Below are positions 43,393 through 52,385 of a stretch of 64,000 bases of DNA, in pieces; position 1 is the stretch's first letter; each line of letters starts with the position of its first letter. The DNA comes from Nannocystis pusilla. Lineage in GTDB: Bacteria; Myxococcota_A; Polyangia; Nannocystales; Nannocystaceae. The position numbers were made by a program, and so were the translations under genes. Where the stretch lies: NCBI RefSeq assembly GCF_020073745.1, contig NZ_JAIRAU010000057.1, positions 216,001 to 280,000 on the forward strand. Direction: 5' to 3'. Under the pieces are notes generated by a model. That model had not been told where the DNA came from and did no database searches. It worked only from the letters and a program-made list of their open reading frames with translations.

Positions 43393-43968
43393 TCAGTGGA
43401 GGTCGTCGGGGTCCGGCGCCGGCGGGGCGCCGTAGGGGAGCGGCAGGGTGTCGAAGGTGTCGCCGGTGGTCGAGTCGGTGTCGGTGCCCGTGCTCGTGGT
43501 GGTGGTGCCGTCGGTGTCGAGGGTGGTGGTGCCGTCGGTGTCGAGGGTGGTGGTGCCGTCGGTGTCGAGGGTGGTGGTGCCCTCGGTGGTGGTCGTCGAG
43601 GTCGACGTCGTGGTGCCCTCGGTGGTGGTCGAGGTGCTCGTCGACGTGGTGCCCGTGGCAGTGGTGCCGGTCGTGGGGTCAGGCTCGGCCGTGTCGCTGG
43701 CGCTGGCGGTGCCGCCGTCGGTCAGGGTGGTCTGGCTGGTCTGGGTCGACTGCGAGGTGCTGGTGTCGCCGTCACTGCCGGCGCTGTCGCTGCCCGTGCT
43801 GACGGTGGTGTCGCCGGGCTCGCCGGCGCAGCCCGTGAGCCCGATGCCGAGCACGGCGCCGAGCACGAGCGCGGGGATCAGCGGCGCCGAACGCAGCGGA
43901 GCGGCGCAGAAGAAGCAGGTGGCGACGTCGCCCAGGATGTGACGGGAACACGCGGGGCAGAGCTGCAC
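43393..43968 (-). CDS. zinc-ribbon, Thr-rich membrane-anchored protein with YGAPP tail
   Basis: 191 residues. The N-terminus is a small zinc-ribbon-like motif, Cys4/Cys7 and Cys18/Cys21 (CPACSRHILGDVATCFFC), then a hydrophobic segment ending in GLTGC (Cys47), which may be a membrane anchor or an internal lipobox. Residues 50-175 are Thr/Ser/Asp/Gly low complexity, including three perfect 8-residue repeats (TTLDTDGT; 24-bp units at 43505, 43529 and 43553). The last 17 residues (LPLPYGAPPAPDPDDLH) are distinct and Pro-rich. GTG 43968 is the only start that keeps the CxxC pair near the N-terminus. It is convergent with the radical SAM/SPASM gene. Confidence 0.72.
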   Translation of the reverse strand: MQLCPACSRHILGDVATCFFCAAPLRSAPLIPALVLGAVLGIGLTGCAGEPGDTTVSTGSDSAGSDGDTSTSQSTQTSQTTLTDGGTASASDTAEPDPTTGTTATGTTSTSTSTTTEGTTTSTSTTTTEGTTTLDTDGTTTLDTDGTTTLDTDGTTTTSTGTDTDSTTGDTFDTLPLPYGAPPAPDPDDLH

Positions 43969-44278
43969 CCGAGCAGCATAGGCGAGTTCGCGGCCGACGA
44001 GTAGCCCCGCGCGAACGACGACGTCGCGCGACGTGATCGCGCGCGCGGATCGACGGCGATTCGCTGCGCGGGCCGGGACGTCGGTGGGACGACGCAGGCG
44101 AGGTTCGGCGCATCCCCCAGAGCGCGGAGTCCGCGAAACCGCGACGCGCGAGCGACTTCGCGGTCGGTGCCTCCACGGCCGAGCACGGTGACGAGAGATG
44201 CGACTTGCTGATGAGACATGTTCTTCAGGACATGCAGGCCGTGTTCTCTTGCGCTCGGCGGCCGGGTCGTCGGCGCGA
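43969..44278. other. intergenic region of about 310 bases
   Basis: Between two minus-strand lipoprotein-type genes. It holds one repeat copy (44217-44240) and GC-rich sequence with dyads such as GTCGCGCGACG. No gene or clear promoter is seen. Confidence 0.5.
44217..44240. repeat. 14-bp repeat, single unit plus closure
   Basis: catgttcttcagga followed by catgcaggcc, about 38 bases downstream of the minus-strand lipoprotein stop at 44279. Confidence 0.65.
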
Positions 44279-45028
44279 TCACGGACAGGCGGGGGCGGCG
44301 TTGTCCATGCAGGACTCGAAGCCGGGGGGGGTGCAGCCCGAGGCGACGTCGAAGGCGACATCGGGCTGTCCCTCGGGACAGACGGTGACGACGGCGGGGG
44401 GACAGGCCGGCTGCAACTTGTCGCAGGCGAGGAACTGCGGGTTGGCGAAGTCGACGCAGACCGCCATGTTCTCCTCGATGTGCGGGGCGCCGAAGTGGGC
44501 GCTGCAGTTGGGGTCCATGGTACACGCGGCCTCGTCGAGGCCGAGGCATTCCTCGCCGCACAGCGGGAGCATGCTGTCGCAGACCTCGAGGTCGGACGGG
44601 ACGCAGGTGTCGTCGATGACGTAGACCTCGAGGCTGTTGGGGCGACACACGGTGGTGAGCGCGAGGTCGCAGTCGGCCTCGACGGCGCACCCGAGGTAGG
44701 CCGGCAACGGGTTGCAGCCGGCGAAATCGAGCGGGGTGCCGACGACGGAGCGACAGCCCTCGGCGGCGGCGCACTCGGCCTGGTCGAAGCCCTGGCACAT
44801 GTCGGCCGGGCCGGTGGTGCCGGTGGTGGTGGGCTGCGCCTGGGTGGTGGTGCCTTCGCTCGTCGTGCCCTCGGTGGTGGTCACGGCGCCGTCGGTGGTC
44901 GTGGTGGTGGTGGTCTGGTCGGGCCCCTCGGTCGTGGTGTCGGTGGCGCTGGCGTTGGAGTCCGCCGGATCGCCGATGATCTGGCAGGCCGGCAGGGCGA
45001 GGAGGAGCGAGAGGCAGAGGACGCGCAT
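44279..45028 (-). CDS. Cys-rich lipoprotein with Thr-rich linker
   Basis: 249 residues. Signal peptide with the lipobox LPAC (Cys15), then a Thr-rich linker (about 25-75, TEGPDQTTTTTTTDGAVTTT). The Cys-rich domain (about 76-249) has about 18 Cys in repeating units (CQGFDQAECAAAEGCRSVVG; ECLGLDEAACTMDPNCSAHFG). Both contain C-x-x-x-D-x-x-x-C-x(5)-C, so the domain seems to be two copies of one disulfide module. A -10-like TACGAT and a GGAG site precede the start at 45028. It is probably a surface protein. Function unknown. Confidence 0.75.
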   Translation of the reverse strand: MRVLCLSLLLALPACQIIGDPADSNASATDTTTEGPDQTTTTTTTDGAVTTTEGTTSEGTTTQAQPTTTGTTGPADMCQGFDQAECAAAEGCRSVVGTPLDFAGCNPLPAYLGCAVEADCDLALTTVCRPNSLEVYVIDDTCVPSDLEVCDSMLPLCGEECLGLDEAACTMDPNCSAHFGAPHIEENMAVCVDFANPQFLACDKLQPACPPAVVTVCPEGQPDVAFDVASGCTPPGFESCMDNAAPACP

Positions 45029-45071
45029 GACTCCATCGTACGAGATCGGCCGGCCGTCGCGGTTGAGGCCG

Positions 45072-45089
45072 TCTGTCCTTCGGGCAAGG
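45072..45089. repeat. 14-bp repeat, single unit
   Basis: tctgtccttcgggc followed by aagg, in the divergent gap. Confidence 0.45.
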
Positions 45090-45252
45090 TCGAGGCCGGC
45101 GCAGCGCCCGGGCGCACGGCCGCCTGCGCGCGCTGCGAGGGGGGACCGATCGCCTTCGCGCCTGGGGCGCGTCTGCGCACGCGGAGGCGGCGGGCCGCGG
45201 TCGAGAGTCGGCGGAGGAGGGCGAGCGGCGATCGGTGCATAATGCGGGCGCC

Positions 45253-46044
45253 ATGCCGAAGCCCGAGTCAGCCCCGAGCGATGCCCAGGTCCAGGCCGCC
45301 GAAGCGGCCCTCGCCGACGCCGAGCGACGGCTGGCTGAGCTGAGGGCCGAGCTGCAAGCGACGCACGAGACGCTCGAGCGCGAACGCTCGCAGCACGCGA
45401 GCTGGGACCTCGAGCGCGGCGGGCTGCGCGGCGACCTGGCGGAGGCGCGGCGGCGGCTCGACGCGGAGGCGCAGGCCCACGCGCAGACCCGCGGGGCGCA
45501 CGACTTGATGGAGAGCAAGGTGGCCGAGCTGCAGACCGAGCTGGCCGACGCGCGGCGCGAGACGAGTCGCCAGCGCGAGCGCGCCGACAAGGCGCAGCGC
45601 GAGCTCGAGGGCGCGCGACGCGAGCTGCAGGCCGAGCAGGCCAATCACCGGGCGACGCGCGAGCGGGTCGCTGCGCTCGAGGGCGGACGCTCGAAGACAG
45701 GCGAGGAGCTGGCCGCGATGCAGGCGCAGGTCGAGCGCGCGAACGCGGAGGCGACGGAGCTGCGCCTGAAGCTGACGGCCGACCAGACGGTGCTGCTCGA
45801 GGCGCAGGCGCGCTGCGAGGCGCAGGCGCAGGAGCTGGCGCTGCTCGGCGAGCGCGCCGCGGCGGCGAAGCGGGCCCTGGCCGACGAGACCGCCTCGCAC
45901 GCGGACACGCGCCGCCGCCTGGAAGAGGCGCGCGAGACGATCCGCTGCCAGGAACGACGCCGCCAGCGCCGGACGGTCGCGGGGGTGCTCGGCGGCGCTG
46001 CGCTCGGGGCGGCGCTGTTCCTGCGCCGGCGACTCGGCGGGTGA
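45253..46044 (+). CDS. coiled-coil protein with C-terminal membrane anchor
   Basis: 263 residues. Residues 10-230 are almost continuous coiled coil with heptads rich in Ala/Glu/Arg/Leu (LADAERRLAELRAELQATHETLERE). The C-terminus is a positively charged patch RRRQRRT, a short hydrophobic span VAGVLGGAALGAALFL and RRRLGG, which looks like a tail anchor. It may be a structural or tethering protein. There is no family match I can assert. The ATG at 45253 lies 9 bases after a near-consensus -10 CATAAT; a GTG at 45235 is the alternative. It is divergent from the Cys-rich lipoprotein. Confidence 0.7.
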   Translation: MPKPESAPSDAQVQAAEAALADAERRLAELRAELQATHETLERERSQHASWDLERGGLRGDLAEARRRLDAEAQAHAQTRGAHDLMESKVAELQTELADARRETSRQRERADKAQRELEGARRELQAEQANHRATRERVAALEGGRSKTGEELAAMQAQVERANAEATELRLKLTADQTVLLEAQARCEAQAQELALLGERAAAAKRALADETASHADTRRRLEEARETIRCQERRRQRRTVAGVLGGAALGAALFLRRRLGG

Positions 46045-46053
46045 GCCGAGCGG

Positions 46054-46129
46054 GATGGCTGTTCGGGCATGCCCCAAAGCGCATGTCTCTGGCGACATGC
46101 CTGATCGAGCATGTCACGGAGGACATGCG
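46054..46129. repeat. 14-bp repeat array, about 5 units
   Basis: gatggctgttcggg (degenerate), catgccccaaagcg, catgtctctggcga, catgcctgatcgag, catgtcacggagga, then catgcgg. All are in 14-bp phase, between convergent genes (stop 46044 on +, stop 46144 on -). Confidence 0.9.
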
Positions 46130-46143
46130 GCCGCGGGCGGCGG

Positions 46144-46926
46144 TCAGCGGTTGAAGAAGACGGGGAGCTCGGCGATGCGGGCGAAGCCGAGGCGCTCGAG
46201 GATCGGCGCGGAGGTGGCGGCGCGGGCGTGGGTGGTGACGAGCTCGAGGCCGCGGGCGGCGGCGTGGCGGACCCGCGCGGCGAGGAGCGAGCGGTAGGCG
46301 CCGCGCGAGCGGTGGCCGTCGAGGACGACGGCGCCGATGAGGAAGGCGGAGCGTGGGAGGGCCTTGTAGTTGCCGATCCCGAGCGGCTCGCCGTCGCGGG
46401 AGGCGAGGAAGAAGTGGCTGCGGTCGTCGGTCGGGTCGGCCAGGACGCCGCGCTGAAAGGCGAGGAGCGGCGCGAGCTCCGTGCCCCAGCCGCGGGCGGA
46501 GACGTCGGCGTGGACCTCGACGTTGTGCGGGCCGACGCGCTCGACCACGACGCCCTCGGCCTCGGGGATCTGCAGCCCGGCGATCGCGGCGGCCATGACG
46601 ACGACGCTTTCACTGCGAAAGCCGCGACGCGCGAGGCGCTCGGGCAGGTCGAGGGGGCGACAGTCGGGGGTGATGGTCCAGCGGAAGCGCAGGCCGTGGG
46701 CGTCGTACTGCGCGATCGTGGCGTCGATGACGGACTCGACGTCGGCGTCGTCGAGGCGGGCGAACGCGACCTCGTTGAAGCCGCCGTGGCGGAACGAAGG
46801 GGTGAGGAGCTGAAACCAGCCCGGGCGCTGGTGGACCTGGGTGTCGGCGCAGACGCTCCGGCCGTCGCAGGGGGCGACGAGGGCCTCGTGCAGCAGTTCG
46901 TCGCGGGTGAAGCCGGCGATCGTCAT
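46144..46926 (-). CDS. GNAT-family N-acetyltransferase
   Basis: 260 residues. An N-terminal degenerate GNAT-like half is followed by a C-terminal GNAT domain (about 120-255). The latter has strand LASRDGEPLGIGNYKAL, the acetyl-CoA-binding motif VVLDGHRSRGAYRSLLAARVRHAA (where the family has Q/RxxGxG/A, here HRSRGAYRSLL) and APILERLGFARI. Acceptor unknown. The start at 46926 (MTIAGFTRDELL) is preferred over 46962. It ends beside a large repeat array. Confidence 0.8.
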   Translation of the reverse strand: MTIAGFTRDELLHEALVAPCDGRSVCADTQVHQRPGWFQLLTPSFRHGGFNEVAFARLDDADVESVIDATIAQYDAHGLRFRWTITPDCRPLDLPERLARRGFRSESVVVMAAAIAGLQIPEAEGVVVERVGPHNVEVHADVSARGWGTELAPLLAFQRGVLADPTDDRSHFFLASRDGEPLGIGNYKALPRSAFLIGAVVLDGHRSRGAYRSLLAARVRHAAARGLELVTTHARAATSAPILERLGFARIAELPVFFNR

Positions 46927-46992
46927 GGGCGGAGCGTAACGAAGACGGCGGCGGTTGGCCACGCGCCGGCCGGGTTGGGATAAAGTGGCGGG

Positions 46993-47595
46993 ATGGTGCG
47001 GTGGATCGCGGCGCTGACGGTGACGCTGGGCGGGTGCGGGCCGGAGAAGAACGAGAGCACGGAGAGCCCGACGAGCTCGAGTTCGACGGCGGCGACGACG
47101 GGCGTCGAGCCGACGACGGGGACGCCGACGAGCGGGTCGGACACGGGCGGGACGAGCGTGGGCACCACCGGCACGACGATGAACGGGGTGTGCGGCGACG
47201 CGGCGCCGCCGGAGGCGGAGCAGCAGTGTGCGAGCCAGCCGGACCGCGCGAGCTGCAACGGGCTGGCGCTCGAGGGCGGCAGCTGTGTGTGGATCGCCTG
47301 GTTCCCGGTGCGCCTGATGGACGGGGTGTGCGGCTTCGGCGACCCCCGCGGGCAGTGTGCGTTCGTGCCGTGCTCCGAGGAAGGTTGCGCGACGCTGTCG
47401 CCGTGCGGCCCGGAGGGCTTCGGCGGTGCGTTCATGGTCGGCGAGGACGACGCCGTGAACGTCGGCTTCGCCGACTGGTGCCAGAGCCCGCCCGCGCCGG
47501 CGCGGGCGTGCATCTTCGACTTCGAGGGGCAGCTGACCGAGGGGCCGCCGGAGTGCGCGTGCCTGTGCGACCCGGGGTTCCCGGGTGCCGGTTAG
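46993..47595 (+). CDS. Cys-rich lipoprotein with Ser/Thr linker
   Basis: 200 residues. Signal peptide with the lipobox LGGC (Cys15). The linker (20-70) is Ser/Thr/Gly-rich (SPTSSSSTAATTGVEPTTGT). The C-terminal 125 residues contain about 12 Cys (GVCGDAAPPEAEQQC, RASCNGLALEGGSCVWI, CACLCDPGFPG), with a module shape similar to the lipoprotein at 44279. A TAAAGT -10-like hexamer at 46981 lies 6 bases before the ATG with no Shine-Dalgarno, so it is probably leaderless. Function unknown. Confidence 0.75.
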   Translation: MVRWIAALTVTLGGCGPEKNESTESPTSSSSTAATTGVEPTTGTPTSGSDTGGTSVGTTGTTMNGVCGDAAPPEAEQQCASQPDRASCNGLALEGGSCVWIAWFPVRLMDGVCGFGDPRGQCAFVPCSEEGCATLSPCGPEGFGGAFMVGEDDAVNVGFADWCQSPPAPARACIFDFEGQLTEGPPECACLCDPGFPGAG

Positions 47596-47597
47596 GA

Positions 47598-47629
47598 CAT
47601 GCTCTAAAGGTCATGTTCTGAAAGACTGG
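47598..47629. repeat. 14-bp repeat array, 2 units, overlapping a stop codon
   Basis: catgctctaaaggt and catgttctgaaaga, then ctgg. It spans the stop codon (47604-47606) and last residues of the symporter gene. Confidence 0.7.
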
Positions 47630-48989
47630 CGGCGCGGCGGCGCTCGAGCAGGGCGACGGCGACGTAGACGACGAGAGCGGCCAGCATCGAGGCGAGGAAG
47701 GGCGCGGGGACGAAGCCGACGTAGCGGCCGACCAGCCACAGGGCGATGCCGACGAGCATGGCCGCGAGGGCGCTGCGCGGGCCGCCGAAGCGGCTCCACA
47801 GGGCGAAGGCGAACACGACGACGAGGCCGCCGCCGGTGAAGCCGGAGGCGTCCTCGACGAGGTCGTGGACGCCGTCGGCGCTGCGGCCGACGAGGTAGGC
47901 GAGGATCCCGAACACGAGCGTGCAGAGGCGGGAGACCTGCAGGCGCTGGCGGTCGGTCATGCCGGGGCGCATCGGCTCGACGAGGTTGCGGGCGACCACC
48001 GACGAGACGGCCAGCAGCGCGCCGTCGACGGTGGAGAGGATGGCGGAGATCAGCGCGCCGATGAAGAGGACGTAGGCGACGGGGCCGAGCAGCGCCGCGG
48101 CGACGGCGGGGAGGATCTGCTCCGGGTGCTCGAGCGGGCCGACGAAGCCGACGCCGACGAGGCCGACGAGCATGGGGATCAGGCCGACGAGCAGGTAGAG
48201 GCCGCCGCCGAGGAGGGTCGAGCGGCGGGCGACGGTGGCCGAGCGGCAGGCGAGCACGCGGACGATCAGCTCCTGGGCGGCGAGTGAGCCGAACATCGGG
48301 ATCGCCCAGGCGTCGAGGGTGTCGAGCAGGCCGGTCGAGGATGACCCGAAGGACAGGCGCGCGGGCTCGACGGCGGCGAGCGCGGGGCCGAGGCCGCCGG
48401 CGGCGTCGACGACGGCCCAGCCGAGCAGGCCGAGGCCGATGACGAGGGCGATGCCCTGGACGAGGTCGGTGACGACGCCGGCCATGAGCCCGCCGGCGGA
48501 CGCGTAGGCGACGACGGTGCCGGCGGCGAGGGCGATGGCGACCTCGATGTTCATGCCGGTGCTGGCCGAAAGGACCTGTCCGAAAGCGCGGATCTGGGCG
48601 CCGGCCCACAGGAACGAGGTGGGCGCGACGAGCAGCGCGGTGACCCGCTCGACGGCGGGCGAGTAGCGCTGGCGCATGAGGTCGGCGATCGTGGCGATCC
48701 CGCGGCGCCACAGCGCCGCGGCGAACAGGGTGCCCATCAGCAGGAGGCACAGGGCGTAGCCGAACGGGTCGGCCGAGCCGCCGCCGAGGCCGTGCTCGGC
48801 GATCTGGCCGGCGGCGCCGATGCAGGTCTCGGCGCCGAACCAGGTGGCGAAGATCGTGAAGGTCGCCAGGACGTAGCCGACGTCGCGCCCGGCGAGCAGG
48901 AAGTCTTCCTGGCTGCGCACGCGCCGGGCCACCCACAGGCCGAGCGCGAGCTGGCCGAGGACGTAGGCGATGACGCCGGCGATCAGCAC
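47604..48989 (-). CDS. sodium:solute symporter family transporter
   Basis: 461 residues with about 13 membrane helices. Family signature segments: EDFLLAGRDVGYVLATFTIFATWFGAETCIGAAG (start of the SSS core), PTSFLWAGAQIRAFGQVL, AYASAGGLMAGVVTDLVQGIALVIGLGLLG and IGALISAILSTVDGALLAVSSVVARNL. It couples Na+ entry to uptake of a small organic solute; the substrate cannot be read. GTG start at 48989. It is the last gene of a three-gene run greB-SDR-symporter (15-base gap after the SDR stop). The final codons fall in a repeat array and two repeat copies lie within (48340, 48575). Confidence 0.9.
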   Translation of the reverse strand: MLIAGVIAYVLGQLALGLWVARRVRSQEDFLLAGRDVGYVLATFTIFATWFGAETCIGAAGQIAEHGLGGGSADPFGYALCLLLMGTLFAAALWRRGIATIADLMRQRYSPAVERVTALLVAPTSFLWAGAQIRAFGQVLSASTGMNIEVAIALAAGTVVAYASAGGLMAGVVTDLVQGIALVIGLGLLGWAVVDAAGGLGPALAAVEPARLSFGSSSTGLLDTLDAWAIPMFGSLAAQELIVRVLACRSATVARRSTLLGGGLYLLVGLIPMLVGLVGVGFVGPLEHPEQILPAVAAALLGPVAYVLFIGALISAILSTVDGALLAVSSVVARNLVEPMRPGMTDRQRLQVSRLCTLVFGILAYLVGRSADGVHDLVEDASGFTGGGLVVVFAFALWSRFGGPRSALAAMLVGIALWLVGRYVGFVPAPFLASMLAALVVYVAVALLERRRAASLSEHDL

Positions 48990-49004
48990 GGACGCGGCGC
49001 GGGC

Positions 49005-49826
49005 TCAGTCGACGAAGAAGTCGGGAGCCAGCTCGGCGCCGGGGTTGACCGAGTAGTGGTCGAGGTCGGTGACGCCGGCGCTGCGCAGGAGGTCCTCGTC
49101 GATGAAGAAGTTGCCGGTGCAGGCGCGGCTCGGCCGGGTGAGGATGTGATAGGCGGCGTCGGCCATGATGTCGGGCTTGCGGCTGACCGACATCATCATC
49201 TCGCCGCCGAGCATGTTGACGGCGGCGGTGGCGATGGTGGTGCGCGGCCACAGGGCGTTGACGGCGATGCCGTCGGCCTCGAACTCGGCGGCCATGCCGA
49301 GGACGCACATGCTCATGCCGTACTTGGCCATGGTGTAGGCGACGTGCGGCTTGAACCACTTCGCCTTCATCGACAGCGGCGGGGCGAGGTTCAAGATGTG
49401 CGGGTTCTGGGCCTGCTTGAGGTGCGGGATGCAGGCCTGCGAGCACAGGAAGGTGCCGCGCGTGTTGATCTGGTGCATCAGGTCGTAGCGCTTCATCGGC
49501 GTGTCGAGGGTGCCGGTGAGGCTGATCGCGCTGGCGTTGTTGACGAGGATGTCGATGCCGCCGAAGTGCTTGACCGCGCGCTCGACCGCCTCGTACACCT
49601 GCTCGTCGCTGCGGATGTCGCACACCAGCGGCAGCGCCTTGCCGCCGGCGGCCTCGATCTCCGCGGCGGAGGTGTAGATCGTGCCAGCCAGCTTGGGGTG
49701 CGGGTCGGCCGTCTTGGCGGCGATGACGACGTTGGCGCCGTCGCGGGCAGCACGGACGCCGATGGCGAGGCCGATGCCGCGGCTGGCACCGGTGATGAAG
49801 AGGGTCTTGCCTTGCAGGGTGCTCAT
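49005..49826 (-). CDS. short-chain dehydrogenase/reductase
   Basis: 273 residues. Rossmann motif TGASRGIGLAIG, the NNAS motif in ILVNNASAISLTG, and the catalytic YTMAKYG (YxxxK). The usual Ser is replaced: NLAPPLSMKAKWF is unusual and resembles the hydroxysteroid-dehydrogenase-like (HSDL2) branch, in which PRTTIATAAVNMLGG also occurs. Probably NADP-dependent; substrate unknown, possibly a lipid or acyl derivative. It lies between greB (18-base gap) and the symporter in one operon. Confidence 0.9.
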   Translation of the reverse strand: MSTLQGKTLFITGASRGIGLAIGVRAARDGANVVIAAKTADPHPKLAGTIYTSAAEIEAAGGKALPLVCDIRSDEQVYEAVERAVKHFGGIDILVNNASAISLTGTLDTPMKRYDLMHQINTRGTFLCSQACIPHLKQAQNPHILNLAPPLSMKAKWFKPHVAYTMAKYGMSMCVLGMAAEFEADGIAVNALWPRTTIATAAVNMLGGEMMMSVSRKPDIMADAAYHILTRPSRACTGNFFIDEDLLRSAGVTDLDHYSVNPGAELAPDFFVD

Positions 49827-49844
49827 GATTTCACGCGTGACGGG

Positions 49845-50360
<516 letters not shown>

Positions 50361-50367
50361 GCGCCTG

Positions 50368-50397
50368 ACGATGGCCGCGCGAGCGGTCCGCGGTCAA
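50368..50397 (-). promoter_or_regulatory. possible greB promoter
   Basis: On the minus strand TTGACC (50397-50392), an 18-base spacer, then CATCGT (50373-50368), 7 bases before the greB ATG. The -10 is a weak match, but the geometry repeats that at 1988 and 29106. Confidence 0.35.
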
Positions 50398-50407
50398 CCC
50401 CGATCGC

Positions 50408-51043
50408 TCAACCGGGGCGGAGGGCGCGCGGGGGGCCGGCGGGGGCAGGGGCCTCTTCGGCCTCGACGAGGGCCTGGGCGACGATCAGCTCGGCGCGCCG
50501 GCGACCCTGGCTGAGGCGGGCGGCGGCGAAGAACAGGGCGGTGGCTCCGACGACGCCGAGCGTGATGCCGGCCCACATGATGAGCGGGGCGAGCAGGGCG
50601 CCGAAGGCGGTGATGCCGAGCGAGAAGCCGCCGAGGATGAAGCCGCCGAGGGCGAGGTTGCTGCGGCCGGCGCCGGCGTCGACGTCGACCTTGACGAGGG
50701 CGCCGCCCTGGCCGTCGTTCTCGGCGCTGATCTTGTAGACGACACCGGCGCTGTCGTCGACGATGTCGGCGCGGCTCGGGCCCTGGCGGTGGCCGGTGTT
50801 GCCGACCTGCTTGGCGAGGGAGCGGCGGACGAGGTCGAGGGCTTGCTCCGGGGGGAGCTCGAGCCGCGTCTCGGCGCTGTACTGGGCCATCGCGGCGCTC
50901 TCGGGCCGCCGCACCAGGGCCTTGCCGTTGGCCTGGGGGCTGTTGCGCTCGACCAGCGCCCGGCGGAGCTCCTCCGGCGAGATTCCCGCCTCCGCTGCCG
51001 CCTCGCGCAGCTCCTGTTCCGAAAGGCCAGGTCCCGCGTTCAT
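50408..51043 (-). CDS. membrane protein of unknown function
   Basis: 211 residues. An N-terminal helical segment (LSEQELREAAAEAGISPEELRRAL) resembles the short helical modules found in many bacterial membrane proteins. A soluble domain (60-125) follows, then two adjacent membrane helices (LALGGFILGGFSLGITAFGALL and IMWAGITLGVVGATALFFAAA), then a Glu/Ala/Pro C-terminus. The start at 51043 has GGAG and a -10-like TACGCT upstream. Function not recognised. It is divergent from the beta-helix gene and 47 bases upstream of greB, with which it may be co-transcribed. Confidence 0.7.
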   Translation of the reverse strand: MNAGPGLSEQELREAAAEAGISPEELRRALVERNSPQANGKALVRRPESAAMAQYSAETRLELPPEQALDLVRRSLAKQVGNTGHRQGPSRADIVDDSAGVVYKISAENDGQGGALVKVDVDAGAGRSNLALGGFILGGFSLGITAFGALLAPLIMWAGITLGVVGATALFFAAARLSQGRRRAELIVAQALVEAEEAPAPAGPPRALRPG

Positions 51044-51098
51044 CGCCTCCGAAGCGTACCCGATCTCTGCGCTCGCGGCGCGTGGTATAGCGGCCGGC

Positions 51099-52220
51099 AT
51101 GACGGACGTCGCAGCGATCGAGGCGCGGCTTTCGGCGCTGGCGCAGCGTGGGGTCCAGATCATCGATCCACGCCAGACCTACGTGGCGCCCGAAGTGCGC
51201 GTCGAGCGAATCCACGCAGGGGTGGTGCTCCACCCAGGGACGCGGCTGCAGGGCCCGCGCACTTTTCTCGGGCCGGGCGCCGAACTCGGCCGCGAGGGGC
51301 CGGTGGTGGCCGTGGATTGCGTGCTCGGCGAGAAGGCCCGCATCGACGGCGGCTACGCGTGCGGCGCGGTGCTGCTGCGCGGCGCCTCGGCGGGTTCGGC
51401 GGCGCACCTGCGCGAGGGGACCCTGCTCGAGGAGGAGGCGAGCACGGCCCACGCGGTCGGGCTCAAGCACACGATCGTCCTCTGCTTCGGGACGCTCGGG
51501 TCGCTGATCAATTTCTGCGACGCGCTGCTCGCCGGCGGGACGTCGCGCGAGGACCACTCGGAGGTCGGCAGCGGGTTCATTCACTTCAACTTCACGCCGT
51601 GGGGGGCGCGCGGGGACAAGGCGACGGCGTCGCTGGTCGGCGACGTGCCGCGCGGGGTGCTGCTGCGCGAGCGGCGGATCTTCCTCGGCGGCGCGGGCGG
51701 GATGGTCGGGCCGCGACAGGTCGGGTTCGGCGCGGTGACCGGGGCCGGGCAGGTCGTGCGCAAGGATGTCCCGGAGGACAGGTTGGTGGTGCAGCCGCCG
51801 CGCGCGGTCGACCAGCCGTTCGCGGCCGATCAGCTCGACGCCGCCGAACCGCGCGCGGGCCGGCAGATCCGCTACATCGCCCAGCTGCACGCGCTGTTGG
51901 CCTGGTACCGGCAGGTGCGGCTGGCGCGGGTGCCGGGGTCGCGCGAAGATGTCCGAGAGGTCATGTCGGCGGCGATCGCTACGCTCTCGCTGTGCGTCGC
52001 CGAGCGCGAGAAGCGGCTGGCGGCTTTTTTAAAGGAGCGCGGCGAGGCGGTGCCGAGGTTGACGGCGCCCGAGCTGGCGTGCCCGCTGGCGATCGCGGCC
52101 GACGAGCCGTACGTCGACCACGTGGCGTGGGTGCGCGGGCTGGCGGCCGCGGACGTGGCGGCGTGCGTGGAGTGGTTGCGGGCGGTCGAGGCCGCGGTGA
52201 TCGCCGGGGCGAAGCCGTGA
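51099..52220 (+). CDS. left-handed beta-helix protein, nucleotide-sugar acyltransferase-like
   Basis: 373 residues. Residues 25-240 show the hexapeptide-repeat rhythm of a left-handed beta-helix (VLHPGTRLQGPRTFLGPGAELG; GGMVGPRQVGFGAVTGAGQVV), followed by a C-terminal helical domain. The nearest shape is the C-terminal half of UDP-GlcNAc pyrophosphorylase/GlmU-like proteins, but no uridyltransferase domain is present. HAVGLKHTIVLCFG and SGFIHFNFTPWG are unusual conserved-looking loops. TATAGC at 51086 lies 7 bases before the ATG with no Shine-Dalgarno. Two repeat copies are inside (51765 encoding DVPEDR and 51948). A CTTTTTTAAAG run with a rare TTA Leu codon is near 52024. Function unknown. 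Confidence 0.72.
   Translation: MTDVAAIEARLSALAQRGVQIIDPRQTYVAPEVRVERIHAGVVLHPGTRLQGPRTFLGPGAELGREGPVVAVDCVLGEKARIDGGYACGAVLLRGASAGSAAHLREGTLLEEEASTAHAVGLKHTIVLCFGTLGSLINFCDALLAGGTSREDHSEVGSGFIHFNFTPWGARGDKATASLVGDVPRGVLLRERRIFLGGAGGMVGPRQVGFGAVTGAGQVVRKDVPEDRLVVQPPRAVDQPFAADQLDAAEPRAGRQIRYIAQLHALLAWYRQVRLARVPGSREDVREVMSAAIATLSLCVAEREKRLAAFLKERGEAVPRLTAPELACPLAIAADEPYVDHVAWVRGLAAADVAACVEWLRAVEAAVIAGAKP
51765..51784. repeat. 14-bp repeat, single unit inside the beta-helix gene
   Basis: gatgtcccggagga followed by cagg, encoding DVPEDR. Confidence 0.55.
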
Positions 52221-52385
52221 CGCGCGAGTGAACGAACGCCCAGGCCGCAGCGGCGGCGGTATGCTCGGGTATGCACGAGCGACCGAGTGCCGGACGAGCT
52301 GGTGCGGCCGCTGGCGCTGCGGTGGCTGGCGCTCAACGCGGTGCGGCTGGCGTGGGTTCGGCGTGGACCCGGCTCGCTGGACGCG

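Noticed and set aside
43505..43576. Three 24-bp direct repeats as a possible CRISPR or separate repeat element
   Set aside because: They are the codons of TTLDTDGT repeats in the Thr-rich protein; there are no spacers and no cas genes.
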